Source: Devosia chinhatensis
Lineage (GTDB): Bacteria; Pseudomonadota; Alphaproteobacteria; Rhizobiales; Devosiaceae
DNA length: 64,000 bases
Reading direction: 5' to 3'
NCBI RefSeq assembly: GCF_000969445.1
Contig: NZ_JZEY01000054.1
Span: 1,364,001-1,428,000, forward strand
Below, in pieces: positions 19,644 through 30,175 of the stretch (position 1 is its first letter; every line of letters starts with the position of its first letter). The notes beneath the pieces were generated by a model, which was not told the DNA's origin, did not search any database, and was given only the letters and a program-made list of their open reading frames with translations. The translations under genes were made by a program, and so were the position numbers.

Positions 19644-21605
19644 ATGAACCCCGCGATTGGCGTCTGCTACTACCCTGAACATTGGCCTGAAGACTGGTGG
19701 CAGACAGACGCCCGGCGAATGGCCGAACTCGGCATCAAGGTCGTGCGGATCGGAGAATTTGCCTGGTCGCGGCTCGAGCCACAGCCAGGCGATCTTCAGC
19801 TCGACTGGATGATCCGCGCCATGGATGTCCTGGGCCAGCACGGCCTCAAGGTCATCGTCGGCACCCCTACCGCCACTCCGCCGCGCTGGATGATCGACAA
19901 GCATCCCGATATGCTCGCCGTCGACGCCCAGGGCCGCCGTAAAGGCTTCGGCTCGCGCCGCCATTACGACTTCTCCCATCTCGGCTATCGCGAGGAAGCG
20001 GCGCGCATCACCCAGATCCTGGCGGACGCGCTCGGCAACCATGCCGCGCTGGCCGGCTGGCAGACCGACAACGAATATGGCTGCCACGGCACAACCTATT
20101 CCTATTCGCCGGCTGCCCGCGACGGCTTCCGGCTCTGGCTCCAGCAGAAATATGGCTCTATCGACGCGCTGAACCACGCCTGGGGCAATGTGTTCTGGTC
20201 GATGGAATACAACCACTTCGACCAGATCGAGCTGCCGAACCTGCTGGTCTGCGAGGCAGCCCCTGCGCATGAGCTGGATTTCCGGCGATATTCGTCCGAT
20301 CAGGTCTCCGCCTTCAACAAGGTCCAGTACGACATCCTCAAGGCCGCGTGTCCCGACCTGCCGGTCATCCACAATTTCATGAGCCGCTATGCCGAGTTCG
20401 ATCACTTCGACGTGGGCCAGACGCTCGATATCGCGTCCTGGGATTCCTATCCCATCGGCCACCTGGCGACGAGCAACGAACCAGACGACATCAAGCGGCT
20501 TTATCTTCGCCAGGGCGACCCGGACAACGCCGCCTTCCATCACGACCTCTACCGGTCGGTGGGTCATGGCCGCTGGTGGATCATGGAGCAGCAGCCGGGG
20601 CCGGTGAACTGGGGGCAGGCCAATCCCGATCCACTGCCGGGCATGGCGCGCCTCTGGGCGTGGGAAGCCTTCGCGCACGGTGCCGAAGTCGTCTCCTACT
20701 TCCGCTGGCGTCAGGCTCCCTTCGCGCAGGAGCAGATGCACGCCGGCCTGTTGCGGCCGGACAGCGAGCCGGCGCCCGGCTATCACGAAGCCGGCCAGGT
20801 GGCCCGCGAACTCGCCGAAACCGCGATCGGCGGCGTCGCCAATAAGGGCCGTGTCGCTCTGGTCTATGACTACCAGAGCGAATGGGCCTGGGAAATCCAG
20901 CCTCAGGCCGCCGGCTTCCGCCACGGCGATCATGTGCGCGCCCTCTATTCGGCATTCCGCAAACACGGCATCGACGTCGATGTGTTGCCCACGTCGACAG
21001 CGAGCCTGGCTGGGTATGACATTGTCGCCATCCCCGCATTGCTCGCCTGGACCGATGAGCTGCGTGCCGCAATCGGCGATTTCGAAGGCCACGTCCTGAT
21101 CGGCCCCCGCACAGGCTCAAAGGACCAGAACTTCGCCATTCCGGCCCGCTTGGGACCAGACCTGCCCCAGAACCAGCTCGATGCCCGTGTCATCCGGGTA
21201 GACAGCCTGCCTGCCGGGGTCGAGGTGCCCGTCAAGGGTGGTGGCGCAGCGCGGCTCTGGCGCGAGAAGACCGAGGGTGGTGCCGAAGTCATAATGGAGG
21301 ATGTCGAAGGCGTTCCCGTCTTGCTGTCCCAGGGCAAGTTGTTCTACCTCACAGCCAGCGGCGACCGGGCGCTGATCCAGCGGGTTGCAGATTACCTGAT
21401 CGCCGAGGCAGATACGCCCACGCTGGCTTTGCCGGCCGGCGTGCGCTGCCGGACTCGCAACCACTTCCGGGTCTACGTCAACTATTCATCCGGACCGCAG
21501 ACCCTTGCCCCCGCACCCGACGAAGCCGGCTATGTGCTGGGTGGTCCAGAGATGGAAGCTGCCGGTGTCACCGTGGCGAAACTCGCCACGGCCGGTCGCG
21601 ATTGA
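19644..21605 (+). CDS. Beta-galactosidase, glycoside hydrolase family 42
   Basis: GH42 enzymes release galactose from beta-galactosides, usually on short oligosaccharides. The 653 residues begin directly with GVCYYPEHWPEDWW, the start of the catalytic barrel, so the enzyme is cytoplasmic. The acid/base is Glu144 in WQTDNEYGCHG and the nucleophile Glu315 in WWIMEQQPG. A trimerisation domain (about 390-590) and a small beta domain follow. As the last gene of the dgo operon it would feed galactose into the pathway. Its last 38 bases overlap the end of convergent comEC. Confidence 0.95.
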   Translation: MNPAIGVCYYPEHWPEDWWQTDARRMAELGIKVVRIGEFAWSRLEPQPGDLQLDWMIRAMDVLGQHGLKVIVGTPTATPPRWMIDKHPDMLAVDAQGRRKGFGSRRHYDFSHLGYREEAARITQILADALGNHAALAGWQTDNEYGCHGTTYSYSPAARDGFRLWLQQKYGSIDALNHAWGNVFWSMEYNHFDQIELPNLLVCEAAPAHELDFRRYSSDQVSAFNKVQYDILKAACPDLPVIHNFMSRYAEFDHFDVGQTLDIASWDSYPIGHLATSNEPDDIKRLYLRQGDPDNAAFHHDLYRSVGHGRWWIMEQQPGPVNWGQANPDPLPGMARLWAWEAFAHGAEVVSYFRWRQAPFAQEQMHAGLLRPDSEPAPGYHEAGQVARELAETAIGGVANKGRVALVYDYQSEWAWEIQPQAAGFRHGDHVRALYSAFRKHGIDVDVLPTSTASLAGYDIVAIPALLAWTDELRAAIGDFEGHVLIGPRTGSKDQNFAIPARLGPDLPQNQLDARVIRVDSLPAGVEVPVKGGGAARLWREKTEGGAEVIMEDVEGVPVLLSQGKLFYLTASGDRALIQRVADYLIAEADTPTLALPAGVRCRTRNHFRVYVNYSSGPQTLAPAPDEAGYVLGGPEMEAAGVTVAKLATAGRD

Positions 21606-23697
21606 CCATTGCCGGGCGAACATCGAATCGCCCGGCACCCTCATTCCAGTGCAGCCAGTGCACCCCACCACCAGCGAGGTCGTCGGGGCCGATAAGCATC
21701 TGCTCCGCAGCGCATGAGCCGGGCGGCCGCACGCGTGCGATGAGAAGATCGTGCCCTCCGCAATCCTCGGCGAAAGCCGCGGCATTGCGGACGATGGCGA
21801 TGGAATAATCGGGGGTCGAAACGATGCAGCCCAGCCCGTCGCACACAGCCCCCTGATGCATAGGTGCGATCTGGGTCTGGTAATTCCGGCTCCACACATC
21901 GACGGCGAAGCTGCCTGTCTTGCCACTGGCCAGCGCCATGCCGCTACCATCGCGCACCGCCACGGCCTGCGTCGTGTCCGACACCAGCACGTCTGGGCGC
22001 GGATCGATGCCAAACAGGAATACGGCCGGCAGCAGCAATATCGGAGCAGCCAGCCTCCAGCGCGTTTCGACAAAGGCGAACCAGCCCAGCGCGGCCAAGC
22101 CACCCACCAGCGTCCAACTGGCAAGCAATGGGTTACCGGTCAGGCCCTCGCTCCAGCCGGCAACCAGCTCTGCCACGGCCAGCATTCCCTCGATGCCCCA
22201 GCCCATGATTTGGAAACAGAGGCCGTCGAGCCCGATCGGCATGACCAGCATCGCAGCGACGCCGGCCCACATGATCAATCCCACAAACGGCAGTGCCATG
22301 ACATTGCCCAGCACGCTGAGAGGCGCTGTCTGCTGAAAATGGTACGCTGAGAACAATAGGGTCGCGAGGCCGGCAATGAAGCTCGTCCAGGCCGTGGCGG
22401 CGATGAGATGCCACAATCGCTCGAGACGCGTATTGGGTGGCGCAAAGCGCCTTGGCATTTCGTAAATGCCGATCAGGCCGATGACGGCGGCAAAGGATAG
22501 CTGGAAACTGGGCCGAAACACGCTGGCGGGATCGATAAGAATGATGGCGAGCGCAGCAATCGTCACGTTGCGCATCGTCAGGGCCCGTCGTCCCACCAGC
22601 ACGGCGCCGAAAATGAGCGCCAGCATCAAAGTCGAGCGGAACGCCGGCACATTGTCGACGCCTCCTGCCAGCAGCAGGTAGAGAAAGGCCGTGACGATCC
22701 CCACCAGTGCGGCGATCTGTTTGTTCGGCCATCCCACAAGCCCCGGCAGCGAGGCGAGGAGCAGGCGGACGATCCAATAGATGCCGCCGGCGACGATAGA
22801 GAGGTGCAGGCCCGAAATCGAATAGACATGCGCCAGCCCCGAGGCCGCCATGATGTCTCGCGTCTCGTCGGAAATGTCGCTCTGGTCTCCCATCACCATC
22901 GACTTGCCGATAGCGGCGCTGGGCCCATCGAGCGCGAGGTCGATCCTGGCCGCGATATGGGCGCGCAGCCCCTGCACGGTGCGGGCAAAGTCGGCGTCAT
23001 TGCCGTCTCCGATCCGCTCGACGCTGCCCGTGGCTGAGCCATAGGCCCCGACGCCATTGAAATAGGCGTGGAACTGCCCGTCATGCGATCCGGGCAGGAT
23101 CGGGCCCGGGACGGGCGCCAGCCTCAGGGAGGCGCGCAGCCTGTCGCCCGGCCGCAATTCCGGGTCGGCCGGCAGTGAAAGTCGCGCACGACGGACGCCC
23201 GGATTGCGTGCGCCCTCTAGTGGCACAAGTGCCGAAACAATGATCCGCCGCTGGCTGTCATCGGCCGACAGCACCTCATCGACCACGGCCTCGTAGATGC
23301 CATAGGCCGGAATGCTCAGCATGCTCGTCCCGAACAGGGCGGCATGAACGGGCAGCAATACAAGCCCGGCGCCGAAGGCAATTGCCTGCACGGCAAGGCG
23401 CAGCACCACGAGGGATTTCAAGAGCAGTGCGAAGAGGGCGAGGCTGAGCGCTGCCGTCGCGCCTCCCGCCAGAAGTGGCAGAGAAGGCTCGCTGGACAGC
23501 GACGCGTAAAGCGCCAGCCCGGCAATGAGACTGAATGGCAAGAGCACGAAAAGCCGGCGATTGTCGGCTGCGTCGACCAGCGCGGACCGCAGACCGATAA
23601 GCCATTCTTGCGCGAGGTTGGACTTCTCGGCAATCGGTGGCCATTGCCGTCGATTGACCGCCCCTACCCGGCTTCTCCCCGCGTCCATCTCGGCCAC
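21568..23697 (-). CDS. comEC: ComEC/Rec2-family DNA-uptake channel protein
   Basis: ComEC carries single-stranded DNA across the inner membrane during transformation. The 709 residues contain several hydrophobic helices at the N-terminus, a soluble DUF4131-like segment (about 120-235), and the polytopic Competence domain, whose signature [19 protein letters not shown] is near residue 283. A C-terminal soluble part follows. The metallo-beta-lactamase motif HxHxDH of the Gram-positive proteins is absent, as in many Rhizobiales. The last residues after RPW run into the tail of the beta-galactosidase gene, suggesting the native stop was changed at the insertion junction. It is divergent from gltX. 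Confidence 0.92.
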   Translation of the reverse strand: MAEMDAGRSRVGAVNRRQWPPIAEKSNLAQEWLIGLRSALVDAADNRRLFVLLPFSLIAGLALYASLSSEPSLPLLAGGATAALSLALFALLLKSLVVLRLAVQAIAFGAGLVLLPVHAALFGTSMLSIPAYGIYEAVVDEVLSADDSQRRIIVSALVPLEGARNPGVRRARLSLPADPELRPGDRLRASLRLAPVPGPILPGSHDGQFHAYFNGVGAYGSATGSVERIGDGNDADFARTVQGLRAHIAARIDLALDGPSAAIGKSMVMGDQSDISDETRDIMAASGLAHVYSISGLHLSIVAGGIYWIVRLLLASLPGLVGWPNKQIAALVGIVTAFLYLLLAGGVDNVPAFRSTLMLALIFGAVLVGRRALTMRNVTIAALAIILIDPASVFRPSFQLSFAAVIGLIGIYEMPRRFAPPNTRLERLWHLIAATAWTSFIAGLATLLFSAYHFQQTAPLSVLGNVMALPFVGLIMWAGVAAMLVMPIGLDGLCFQIMGWGIEGMLAVAELVAGWSEGLTGNPLLASWTLVGGLAALGWFAFVETRWRLAAPILLLPAVFLFGIDPRPDVLVSDTTQAVAVRDGSGMALASGKTGSFAVDVWSRNYQTQIAPMHQGAVCDGLGCIVSTPDYSIAIVRNAAAFAEDCGGHDLLIARVRPPGSCAAEQMLIGPDDLAGGGVHWLHWNEGAGRFDVRPAMVNRDRPWRVSPR
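21572..21592. terminator. Hairpin inside the overlap of the beta-galactosidase and comEC ends
   Basis: CCGTGGCGA (21572-21580) and TCGCCACGG (21584-21592) form a perfect 9-bp stem with loop AAC. It lies in sequence coding for both convergent genes. There is no T-run in either direction, so any terminator function is inferred. Confidence 0.5.
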
Positions 23698-23772
23698 GCC
23701 GCGCCCCTGCCCTTGCGCTCAAGCGGGCCTATGGTACACACGGCCCGCAATTCCTCAAATATCTTGGTTGCC

Positions 23773-25188
23773 ATGTCTCAGGTCGTCACCCGTTTCGCTC
23801 CTTCGCCCACCGGTTATCTGCATATCGGTGGTGCCCGCACGGCGCTGTTCTCCTGGGCCTATGCCCAGAACAAGGGCGGCAAGATGCTGTTACGCATCGA
23901 GGATACCGACCGCGAGCGTTCGACCGATGCGGCCGTGACCGCGCTGATCGATGGCCTCAAGTGGCTGGGCCTGGATTGGGACGGCGAGCCGATCAGCCAG
24001 TTCGCCCGCGCCGCGCGCCACGCCGAAGTGGCGCATGAGCTGGTGCGCATGGGGCACGCCTATTATTGCTATTGTTCGCCCCAGGAACTCGACCAGATGC
24101 GCGAGGAGGCCCGCGCCGCCGGCAAGCCTCCCCGTTACAACGGCTATTGGCGCGATCGCGACGCGTCTGAAGCCCCCGAGGGCGTCAAGCCGGTCATCCG
24201 CATCAAGTCGCCCCTTAGTGGCGAAATCGTCGTGCATGACCATGTGCAGGGCGACGTGGTGTTCAAGACCGAGAACCTCGACGATTTCATCATCCTGCGA
24301 TCGAACGGTACGCCGACATATATGCATGCCGTGGTTGTCGACGATCATGACATGGGCGTCACCCACATCATCCGCGGCGACGATCACCTCACCAACGCCG
24401 CCCGGCAGATCGTCATCTACAACGCCATGGGCTGGACCGTCCCCGAGATGGCCCACATCCCGCTGATCCACGGCCCGGATGGGGCCAAGCTCTCCAAGCG
24501 CCATGGAGCGCTCGGTGTCGAGGCCTATCGGCAGATGGGATATCTACCCGAGGCCGTCCGCAATTACCTCGCGCGTCTGGGCTGGAGCCACGGCGACGAC
24601 GAAATTTTCTCCACCGACAAGATGGTCGAATGGTTCAGCCTCGAAGCGCTCAACAAGGGCGCGGCCCGGTTCGACTTCGTCAAGCTCGAGAACATCAACG
24701 GCCACTACATCCGCGAAGCCGATCCAACCTACCTCTATCAGGTCATGGTCGAAACCGCCGAGGAAGTCGGCCGCGACGAGGATGCCAAGGGTCTGCGCGC
24801 CAACCACGAAACGGTGCTGGCCGCCCTGCCCGAACTGCAGCCTCGCGCCAAGACGGTTCTGGAGCTGATCGACCTCGCGCAGTTCATCTATGCCATTCGT
24901 CCGATCCAGCCCGATGCGGCGGCAGCCGCGCTCCTGACCGAGGACAGCCGAAAAGTCCTCGCCGGCATTGCCGAAACGTTAGGGGGCCTTGCCGAATGGT
25001 CAGTGCCTGCAATCGATGCGGCTATGCGCCAACTGGCCGAGCAAAAGGGGCTCAAGCTCGGTAAACTCGCTCAGCCTCTGCGCGCAGCGTTGACCGGACG
25101 CACAGTATCTCCGGGCATTTTCGAGGTCATGGTGCTGATTGGTCGCGAGGAAAGCATGGCCCGACTCGGCGACCAGGTCACCGGCTGA
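23773..25188 (+). CDS. gltX: Glutamate--tRNA ligase
   Basis: GltX charges tRNA with glutamate; with GatCAB present in this organism it may also make Glu-tRNA(Gln). The 471 residues are a class I synthetase: the HIGH-like motif [13 protein letters not shown] near residue 12, the KMSKS-like motif KLSKRHGA near residue 240, and the C-terminal helical anticodon-binding domain. I start at the ATG at 23773 ([13 protein letters not shown]). The longer open frame runs back into comEC on the other strand. About 75 bp separate it from comEC. Confidence 0.97.
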   Translation: MSQVVTRFAPSPTGYLHIGGARTALFSWAYAQNKGGKMLLRIEDTDRERSTDAAVTALIDGLKWLGLDWDGEPISQFARAARHAEVAHELVRMGHAYYCYCSPQELDQMREEARAAGKPPRYNGYWRDRDASEAPEGVKPVIRIKSPLSGEIVVHDHVQGDVVFKTENLDDFIILRSNGTPTYMHAVVVDDHDMGVTHIIRGDDHLTNAARQIVIYNAMGWTVPEMAHIPLIHGPDGAKLSKRHGALGVEAYRQMGYLPEAVRNYLARLGWSHGDDEIFSTDKMVEWFSLEALNKGAARFDFVKLENINGHYIREADPTYLYQVMVETAEEVGRDEDAKGLRANHETVLAALPELQPRAKTVLELIDLAQFIYAIRPIQPDAAAAALLTEDSRKVLAGIAETLGGLAEWSVPAIDAAMRQLAEQKGLKLGKLAQPLRAALTGRTVSPGIFEVMVLIGREESMARLGDQVTG

Positions 25189-25371
25189 CAAGGCCTGGCA
25201 CGCCCGTAATGGCTGCGTCAGGTGGATAAGTCATATTTACCTATCAGTTGCTTGCCGCAGGCAAGACCTGATACCTCTGCACGACAAATCGGCGCTTCCA
25301 AGGCGCCGGCCCTCGCGCCGTTGGAATCGCTTATGCTTTGGCGGGCGCGCAGGTGAAACGAGGAGAGCCCA

Positions 25372-26661
25372 ATGACAGATAAAGTCGCCAAACTCGTCAT
25401 CGGAGACCAGACCCACGAATTCCCGATACTGAGTGGTTCGGTTGGTCCCGATGTGATGGATATCCGCTCGCTCTATGCCAAGACGGGCCTGTTTACCTAC
25501 GACCCCGGATTCACGTCGACGGCTGCCTGCGATAGCGCCATCACCTATATCGACGGCGACAAGGGCGAGCTGCTGTATCGCGGTTATCCCATCGAACAAT
25601 TGGCCGAAAATTCCAATTACCTCGAAGTCTGCTATCTGTTGCTCTATGGCGAACTGCCGAGCAAGACCCAGTTTGCCGAGTTCGAGCAGCTCGTGACGCG
25701 CCACACCATGGTCCACGAGCAAATGCACTACTTCTATCGCGGCTTCCGCCGCGATGCGCACCCCATGGCCATCATGACCGGGGTGGTTGGCGCCATGGCC
25801 GCCTTCTACCACGACTCCACGGACGTCAACGATCCGCAGCAGCGCGAGATCGCCTCGATCCGCATGATTGCCAAGATGCCGACCATCGCTGCGATGGCCT
25901 ATAAGTATTCGGTGGGTCAGCCCTTCGTTTACCCGCGTAACGACCTCGATTATGCGTCCAATTTCCTGCACATGTGCTTCTCGGTTCCGGCCGAGGAATA
26001 CAAGGTCGATCCCAAGATCGCCCGGGCCATGGACCTGATCTTCACGCTCCATGCCGATCACGAGCAGAACGCCTCGACCTCCACTGTGCGCCTGTCCGGT
26101 TCGTCCGATGCCAACCCCTTCGCCTGTATCGCAGCTGGCGTGGCTTGCCTCTGGGGCCCGGCTCATGGCGGCGCCAACGAGGCCTGCCTCAACATGCTGC
26201 GCGAAATCGGCTCGGTGGATCGCATTCCCGAGTTCATCGCCCGCGCCAAGGACAAGAACGATCCGTTCCGCCTGATGGGCTTCGGCCATCGCGTCTATAA
26301 GAACTTCGATCCGCGCGCTAAGGTCATGCAGCAGACCGCCAAGGAAGTCCTGGCGATTCTCGGTGTCGAAAACAACCCGACCCTGCAGGTGGCTCAGGAA
26401 CTCGAGCGCATCGCGCTCGAGGATCAGTACTTCATCGACCGCAAGCTCTATCCGAACGTCGACTTCTATTCCGGCGTGATCTTGGACGCCATCGGCTTCC
26501 CGACCTCCATGTTCACAGTGCTCTTTGCTGTGGCGCGCACCGTGGGCTGGATCAGCCAGTGGAAGGAAATGATCGGCGACCCGCAAAAGAAGATCGGTCG
26601 CCCGCGTCAGCTCTATAACGGCTCGATTGCTCGCGATTACGAGCCGATCAGCGGTCGCTGA
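25372..26661 (+). CDS. gltA: Citrate synthase
   Basis: GltA condenses acetyl-CoA and oxaloacetate at the entry of the citric acid cycle. The 429 residues are the hexameric, NADH-sensitive bacterial type with an N-terminal beta region. The catalytic strings [11 protein letters not shown] (first His), [14 protein letters not shown] (second His) and VDFYSG (Asp) are present. A good ribosome binding site GAGGAG precedes the ATG. The 180-bp gap after gltX holds a small hairpin CTTGCC/GGCAAG. The 3' end overlaps the end of lpxB on the other strand by 25 bp. Confidence 0.98.
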   Translation: MTDKVAKLVIGDQTHEFPILSGSVGPDVMDIRSLYAKTGLFTYDPGFTSTAACDSAITYIDGDKGELLYRGYPIEQLAENSNYLEVCYLLLYGELPSKTQFAEFEQLVTRHTMVHEQMHYFYRGFRRDAHPMAIMTGVVGAMAAFYHDSTDVNDPQQREIASIRMIAKMPTIAAMAYKYSVGQPFVYPRNDLDYASNFLHMCFSVPAEEYKVDPKIARAMDLIFTLHADHEQNASTSTVRLSGSSDANPFACIAAGVACLWGPAHGGANEACLNMLREIGSVDRIPEFIARAKDKNDPFRLMGFGHRVYKNFDPRAKVMQQTAKEVLAILGVENNPTLQVAQELERIALEDQYFIDRKLYPNVDFYSGVILDAIGFPTSMFTVLFAVARTVGWISQWKEMIGDPQKKIGRPRQLYNGSIARDYEPISGR

Positions 26662-27785
26662 CGGCCCCATATCTCCAGGACCCGCTCAGCCGGGTCCTGA
26701 CGTCCAAACGGCGGCCTGCCCGCCTCCATCATATCTGAAAGCTCGCCAAATGCGTCCACCTGCGCCTGGCGGGCATTTTTATTGCCCAGAAGCGCAAGCG
26801 CTGCCGGCAGGACTTCGCCCGCGACCAGAGGCGTGGCGACAAATTCCGGCACGACACGCCGGTCCAGAATGATATTGGGCAGGGACACCTGTGGCCGCCC
26901 GAGCGTCTTAAATATCTTCGCCTGATGATTGTCGAGCGCATAGAGCACCAGCATCGGCACCCGCGCGAGCGCCAGCTCCAGCGTCACTGTTCCAGACACA
27001 CAAACGGCCCCCAATGCATCGGCATAAAGCGCGTGGCGATCCGCGCGGCGATCGATGATTGACACCGGCACCGGCCAGGTCGCCACTTCCCGTTCAAGCC
27101 GGCTGCGCAGGCGAGGCAGTGTCGGCAAGGCCAGGTGCGTCGCCCCGTCGATCCTGCTCAGTGCCTCAGCCATATCCCTGAGTATCGGCAGGTGACGCCG
27201 CAATTCACCCTCCCGACTACCGGGCAAGATCACGATGGGACCGCTCTCAGGCGCGGCAGCAGTTTGAAGCCTCTCCCCCAGGGCCGGATGGCCGACATAG
27301 AATGTGGGCGGACCCTCGAGCCGCGCCATCACCTCCGGCTCGAAAGGCAGCACTGCCAGCACGGCGTCGAAGATGGGCTTGAGCTTGGCGGCCCGCTCCG
27401 GATTCCGCGCCCAGACGGAAGGCGCCACATAAAGGATCAGCGTGCCGGTATAGCCCCGTTTGCGCAGGCGCGCGGCCAGCAGCTTTGAAAAGTCCTGCGC
27501 GTCGACCAAAACCACGACATCAGGCCGGAACGCCAGAATATGCCTCGCAGCCTGTTCCAGCCTCCAGAGGAGCCTCGGTAGGTTGAGCACAACATCGGTG
27601 ACGCCCATCACTGCCAGGTCGGACATCGGAAAGAGCGACACGAGACCCTGCCCGATCAGTTCATCGCCACCGACACCCGCGAGCGTCACGTCTACACGCT
27701 CTCTCAGCCGGGCAACGAGGTCGGCAGCGATCCGGTCGCCCGATGGCTCGCCGGCCAGGATGAACAGGCGCAGCGATTGAGGCAT
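26637..27785 (-). CDS. lpxB: Lipid-A-disaccharide synthase
   Basis: LpxB joins lipid X and UDP-2,3-diacylglucosamine into the lipid A disaccharide at the inner membrane. The 382 residues are a GT-B (family 19) transferase: opening [19 protein letters not shown], central [27 protein letters not shown], and the C-terminal [21 protein letters not shown] start at the ATG at 27783-27785, 13 nt after the lpxA stop; upstream codons lie inside lpxA. lpxI, usually between lpxA and lpxB in Rhizobiales, is missing. Confidence 0.97.
   Translation of the reverse strand: MPQSLRLFILAGEPSGDRIAADLVARLRERVDVTLAGVGGDELIGQGLVSLFPMSDLAVMGVTDVVLNLPRLLWRLEQAARHILAFRPDVVVLVDAQDFSKLLAARLRKRGYTGTLILYVAPSVWARNPERAAKLKPIFDAVLAVLPFEPEVMARLEGPPTFYVGHPALGERLQTAAAPESGPIVILPGSREGELRRHLPILRDMAEALSRIDGATHLALPTLPRLRSRLEREVATWPVPVSIIDRRADRHALYADALGAVCVSGTVTLELALARVPMLVLYALDNHQAKIFKTLGRPQVSLPNIILDRRVVPEFVATPLVAGEVLPAALALLGNKNARQAQVDAFGELSDMMEAGRPPFGRQDPAERVLEIWGRQRPLIGS
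26676..26699. terminator. Hairpin behind gltA, inside the lpxB 3' coding region
   Basis: CAGGACCCG (26676-26684) pairs perfectly with CGGGTCCTG (26691-26699), loop CTCAGC. It starts 15 nt after the gltA stop and lies within lpxB codons. No T-run follows, so function as terminator is inferred from position. Confidence 0.5.
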
Positions 27786-27798
27786 GTTCCGCTCCGCC

Positions 27799-28608
27799 TT
27801 ATTCGCCTTCGTTGGAATGGCGGGGGGACAGGATGGGCCGGTCCTTTGCGTCGCGGATAAAGGCGACGACATCCTGCACCAGCTGATCGTGCTCGAACAG
27901 CTCGGCAGCATCCTCGACGCGTTCGATCAGCGTGCCTTCGCTGGCAAAAATCTGCCGGTAAGCGGCCCGCAAACGGTGAATGGCTTCGCGATCGAACTTG
28001 CGGCGCTTAAGACCCACGAGGTTCAGGCCGGTCAGTGCGGCGCGGTTGCCTACGGCCATCCCATAGGGGATGACGTCGCCATCGACCATGGACTGCGCAC
28101 CGACAAAGGCATGGGAGCCAATGCGCGTGAACTGGTGGATCACGCACGTGCCACCGAAAATCACGTTGTCGCCGACATGGACATGCCCGGCAATACCGAC
28201 ATAATTGGCCATGATGACATTGTTGCCGATGATCGCGTCATGGGCGACATGCGCATTGGCCATGATCAGACAATCATTGCCGATGCGGGTCAGCATCCCG
28301 CCACCTTCAGTACCGGGATTGATGGTCACCGCCTCGCGGATCGTGCAGCGCTCGCCGATCTCCAGCCGGGAATCCTCGCCGTGAAACTTGAGGTCCTGTG
28401 GCTCGTGTCCAATGGATGCGAATGGAAAGATACGCGTTCCCGTTCCGATAGTCGTGTTCCCATCGATTACGGCGTGGGACACCAACTCGACATCATCGCC
28501 GAGCACGACACGCGGACCGACCATGCTATAGGGTCCGATCTTAACCCCCGATCCCAACCGTGCGCCGTCGGCGACGATGGCGGACGGGTGAATTACGGCA
28601 GCTGTCAC
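27799..28608 (-). CDS. lpxA: Acyl-ACP--UDP-N-acetylglucosamine O-acyltransferase
   Basis: LpxA adds the first 3-hydroxyacyl chain to UDP-GlcNAc, the first step of lipid A. The 269 residues are a left-handed beta-helix of hexapeptide repeats (about 1-190) with the catalytic His in the GGTCVIHQFTRIG region, followed by the helical C-terminal domain (RAAYRQIFASEGTL). It starts with GTG, overlapping the fabZ stop by 4 nt (GTGA). Confidence 0.97.
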   Translation of the reverse strand: MTAAVIHPSAIVADGARLGSGVKIGPYSMVGPRVVLGDDVELVSHAVIDGNTTIGTGTRIFPFASIGHEPQDLKFHGEDSRLEIGERCTIREAVTINPGTEGGGMLTRIGNDCLIMANAHVAHDAIIGNNVIMANYVGIAGHVHVGDNVIFGGTCVIHQFTRIGSHAFVGAQSMVDGDVIPYGMAVGNRAALTGLNLVGLKRRKFDREAIHRLRAAYRQIFASEGTLIERVEDAAELFEHDQLVQDVVAFIRDAKDRPILSPRHSNEGE

Positions 28609-29081
28609 TGATCGGCACTCACGATCATGGCGGTGATTTCCGCCTCGGCGATCACCGCGCCATTGACCTTGGCTTCGGCCTTGTAGCGACCGACATTGCG
28701 ACGGCGATGCATCTTGGCGATATGGAACTCAATCGTGTCGCCGGGCCCGGCTGGTTTGCGGAAACGGGCATTGTCGACACCGAGCATCAACACGATCTTC
28801 TTGCCGCCGACATTGGCATCGTGCTTGATCACGATCGCACCGGCGGTCTGCGCCATGCCTTCGATGATCAGTACACCGGGAAAGATCGGGTTGCCGGGAA
28901 AATGTCCGAGGAAGATCGGCTCGTTATACGTGACGTTCTTGATGCCGACTGCCGATTCGTCGCCATTGATCTCGACGATCCGGTCGATCATCAGGAATGG
29001 ATAGCGGTGCGGCAGCGCCTCCAGGATTTCGCCAATGCTCATGGCGTCGAGTTCTGTGGCGCTGGCGACGGTCTCGTTCAT
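28605..29081 (-). CDS. fabZ: 3-hydroxyacyl-ACP dehydratase FabZ
   Basis: FabZ dehydrates 3-hydroxyacyl-ACP in fatty acid elongation and competes with LpxA for the same substrates, which explains its place between lpxD and lpxA. The 158 residues are a single hot-dog fold with LPHRYPFLMIDR near residue 23, catalytic His60 in GHFPGNPIFPG, and Glu74 in EGMAQTAG. It overlaps lpxD and lpxA by 4 nt each. Confidence 0.97.
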   Translation of the reverse strand: MNETVASATELDAMSIGEILEALPHRYPFLMIDRIVEINGDESAVGIKNVTYNEPIFLGHFPGNPIFPGVLIIEGMAQTAGAIVIKHDANVGGKKIVLMLGVDNARFRKPAGPGDTIEFHIAKMHRRRNVGRYKAEAKVNGAVIAEAEITAMIVSADQ

Positions 29082-30106
29082 CCCCGCTTCTCCCCCTTGG
29101 ACAGTTTGCGCAAAACGGCGAGTTCACGCCAGAAATCTCTTATATCCTGCGCCGGCGCACCGGCAAGCTTGGAGCCCGGGGGCCAGTCCTTGGTCACGGC
29201 CGCGCGGCCGTTGACCACTGATCCCGCGCCGATGGTCAGGTGACCGGAGGTGCCGACATTGCCGCCCATCAGCACACCGTCACCGACAATGGTTGACCCC
29301 GCCAAACCCGTCATGGCGGCGATCAGGCAATTGCGGCCGATGCGGCAATTGTGCCCGATCTGAACCAGGTTATCGATCTTGGTCCCGTCACCGAGCACAG
29401 TGTCGCCCAGCGCTCCGCGATCTATCGTGCTGTTCGCGCCGATTTCGACCCGGTCCTGCACGATGACGCGCCCCAATTGTGGAATCTTCCGGTTGGACCG
29501 CCCAAGATCCAGCCAGCCGAAACCTTCCGTCCCGATGCGGACGCCAGAATGGATCACGACATCATTGCCCAAATGGGCGCATTCAATGGTGCAATTGGCT
29601 GCAATGATGCAGTTTCGACCAATGGTGACCCCCGGCCCGATGACGGTATTGGCTCCGATGATTGTTCCCCGGCCGATCTCGACGCCGGCACCGATCACCA
29701 CATTGGTGCCCAGCGTCACGTCCCGTTCGTAAAAGGGAGCACCGAGATCCTCGCGGACACCGGCAATCGTGTTGCGGGTACTGTCTGGGTAAAGTGCCTG
29801 CAGGATGGAGGCGAAAGCCTCATGCGGCCGGTCAAGCACGATTGCCGAGCTTGCAGCCGGCACCTTTTCCTTCAGCGCTGCAGAAACCAGGACGATGCCG
29901 GCTGACGTCCTGCGGAGATCGTCCGCGTAACTGGACTGTGCGGCCAATGCGATGTCGCCAGGCTCGGCGCGCTCAAGCTCATCTGCACCGGTCACCAACC
30001 GTTCCGGATCGGCCAGGGAGCCGACCTGCTCACCCAGCCCGATCTGATGGAAAAGCGCGCCTATGGCGACAGGCCCCGCGAAGCGGTGAAAACGAGTATC
30101 GACCAT
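29078..30106 (-). CDS. lpxD: UDP-3-O-(3-hydroxyacyl)glucosamine N-acyltransferase
   Basis: LpxD adds the N-linked hydroxyacyl chain in lipid A synthesis. The 342 residues have the uridine-binding N-terminal domain (about 1-105) and then a long left-handed beta-helix of hexapeptide repeats (GVEIGRGTIIGANTVIGPGV and following), with the catalytic His in LVQIGHNCRIG. The ATG is just 10 nt downstream of the T-run of the bamA terminator. Its expression therefore needs either read-through or a promoter overlapping that terminator. Confidence 0.97.
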   Translation of the reverse strand: MVDTRFHRFAGPVAIGALFHQIGLGEQVGSLADPERLVTGADELERAEPGDIALAAQSSYADDLRRTSAGIVLVSAALKEKVPAASSAIVLDRPHEAFASILQALYPDSTRNTIAGVREDLGAPFYERDVTLGTNVVIGAGVEIGRGTIIGANTVIGPGVTIGRNCIIAANCTIECAHLGNDVVIHSGVRIGTEGFGWLDLGRSNRKIPQLGRVIVQDRVEIGANSTIDRGALGDTVLGDGTKIDNLVQIGHNCRIGRNCLIAAMTGLAGSTIVGDGVLMGGNVGTSGHLTIGAGSVVNGRAAVTKDWPPGSKLAGAPAQDIRDFWRELAVLRKLSKGEKRG

Positions 30107-30115
30107 GAGCTACTC

Positions 30116-30153
30116 AAAAAAAGCGAGCCGCGGTGCTACCGCCCCGCGGCTCG
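30116..30153 (-). terminator. Strong terminator between bamA and lpxD
   Basis: On the minus strand CGAGCCGCGG (30144-30153) pairs with CCGCGGCTCG (30124-30133), a 10-bp stem with a 10-nt loop, followed by seven or eight T residues. It lies directly in front of lpxD. Confidence 0.9.
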
Positions 30154-30175
30154 AAAACGTCTCACACGGCTGGGC

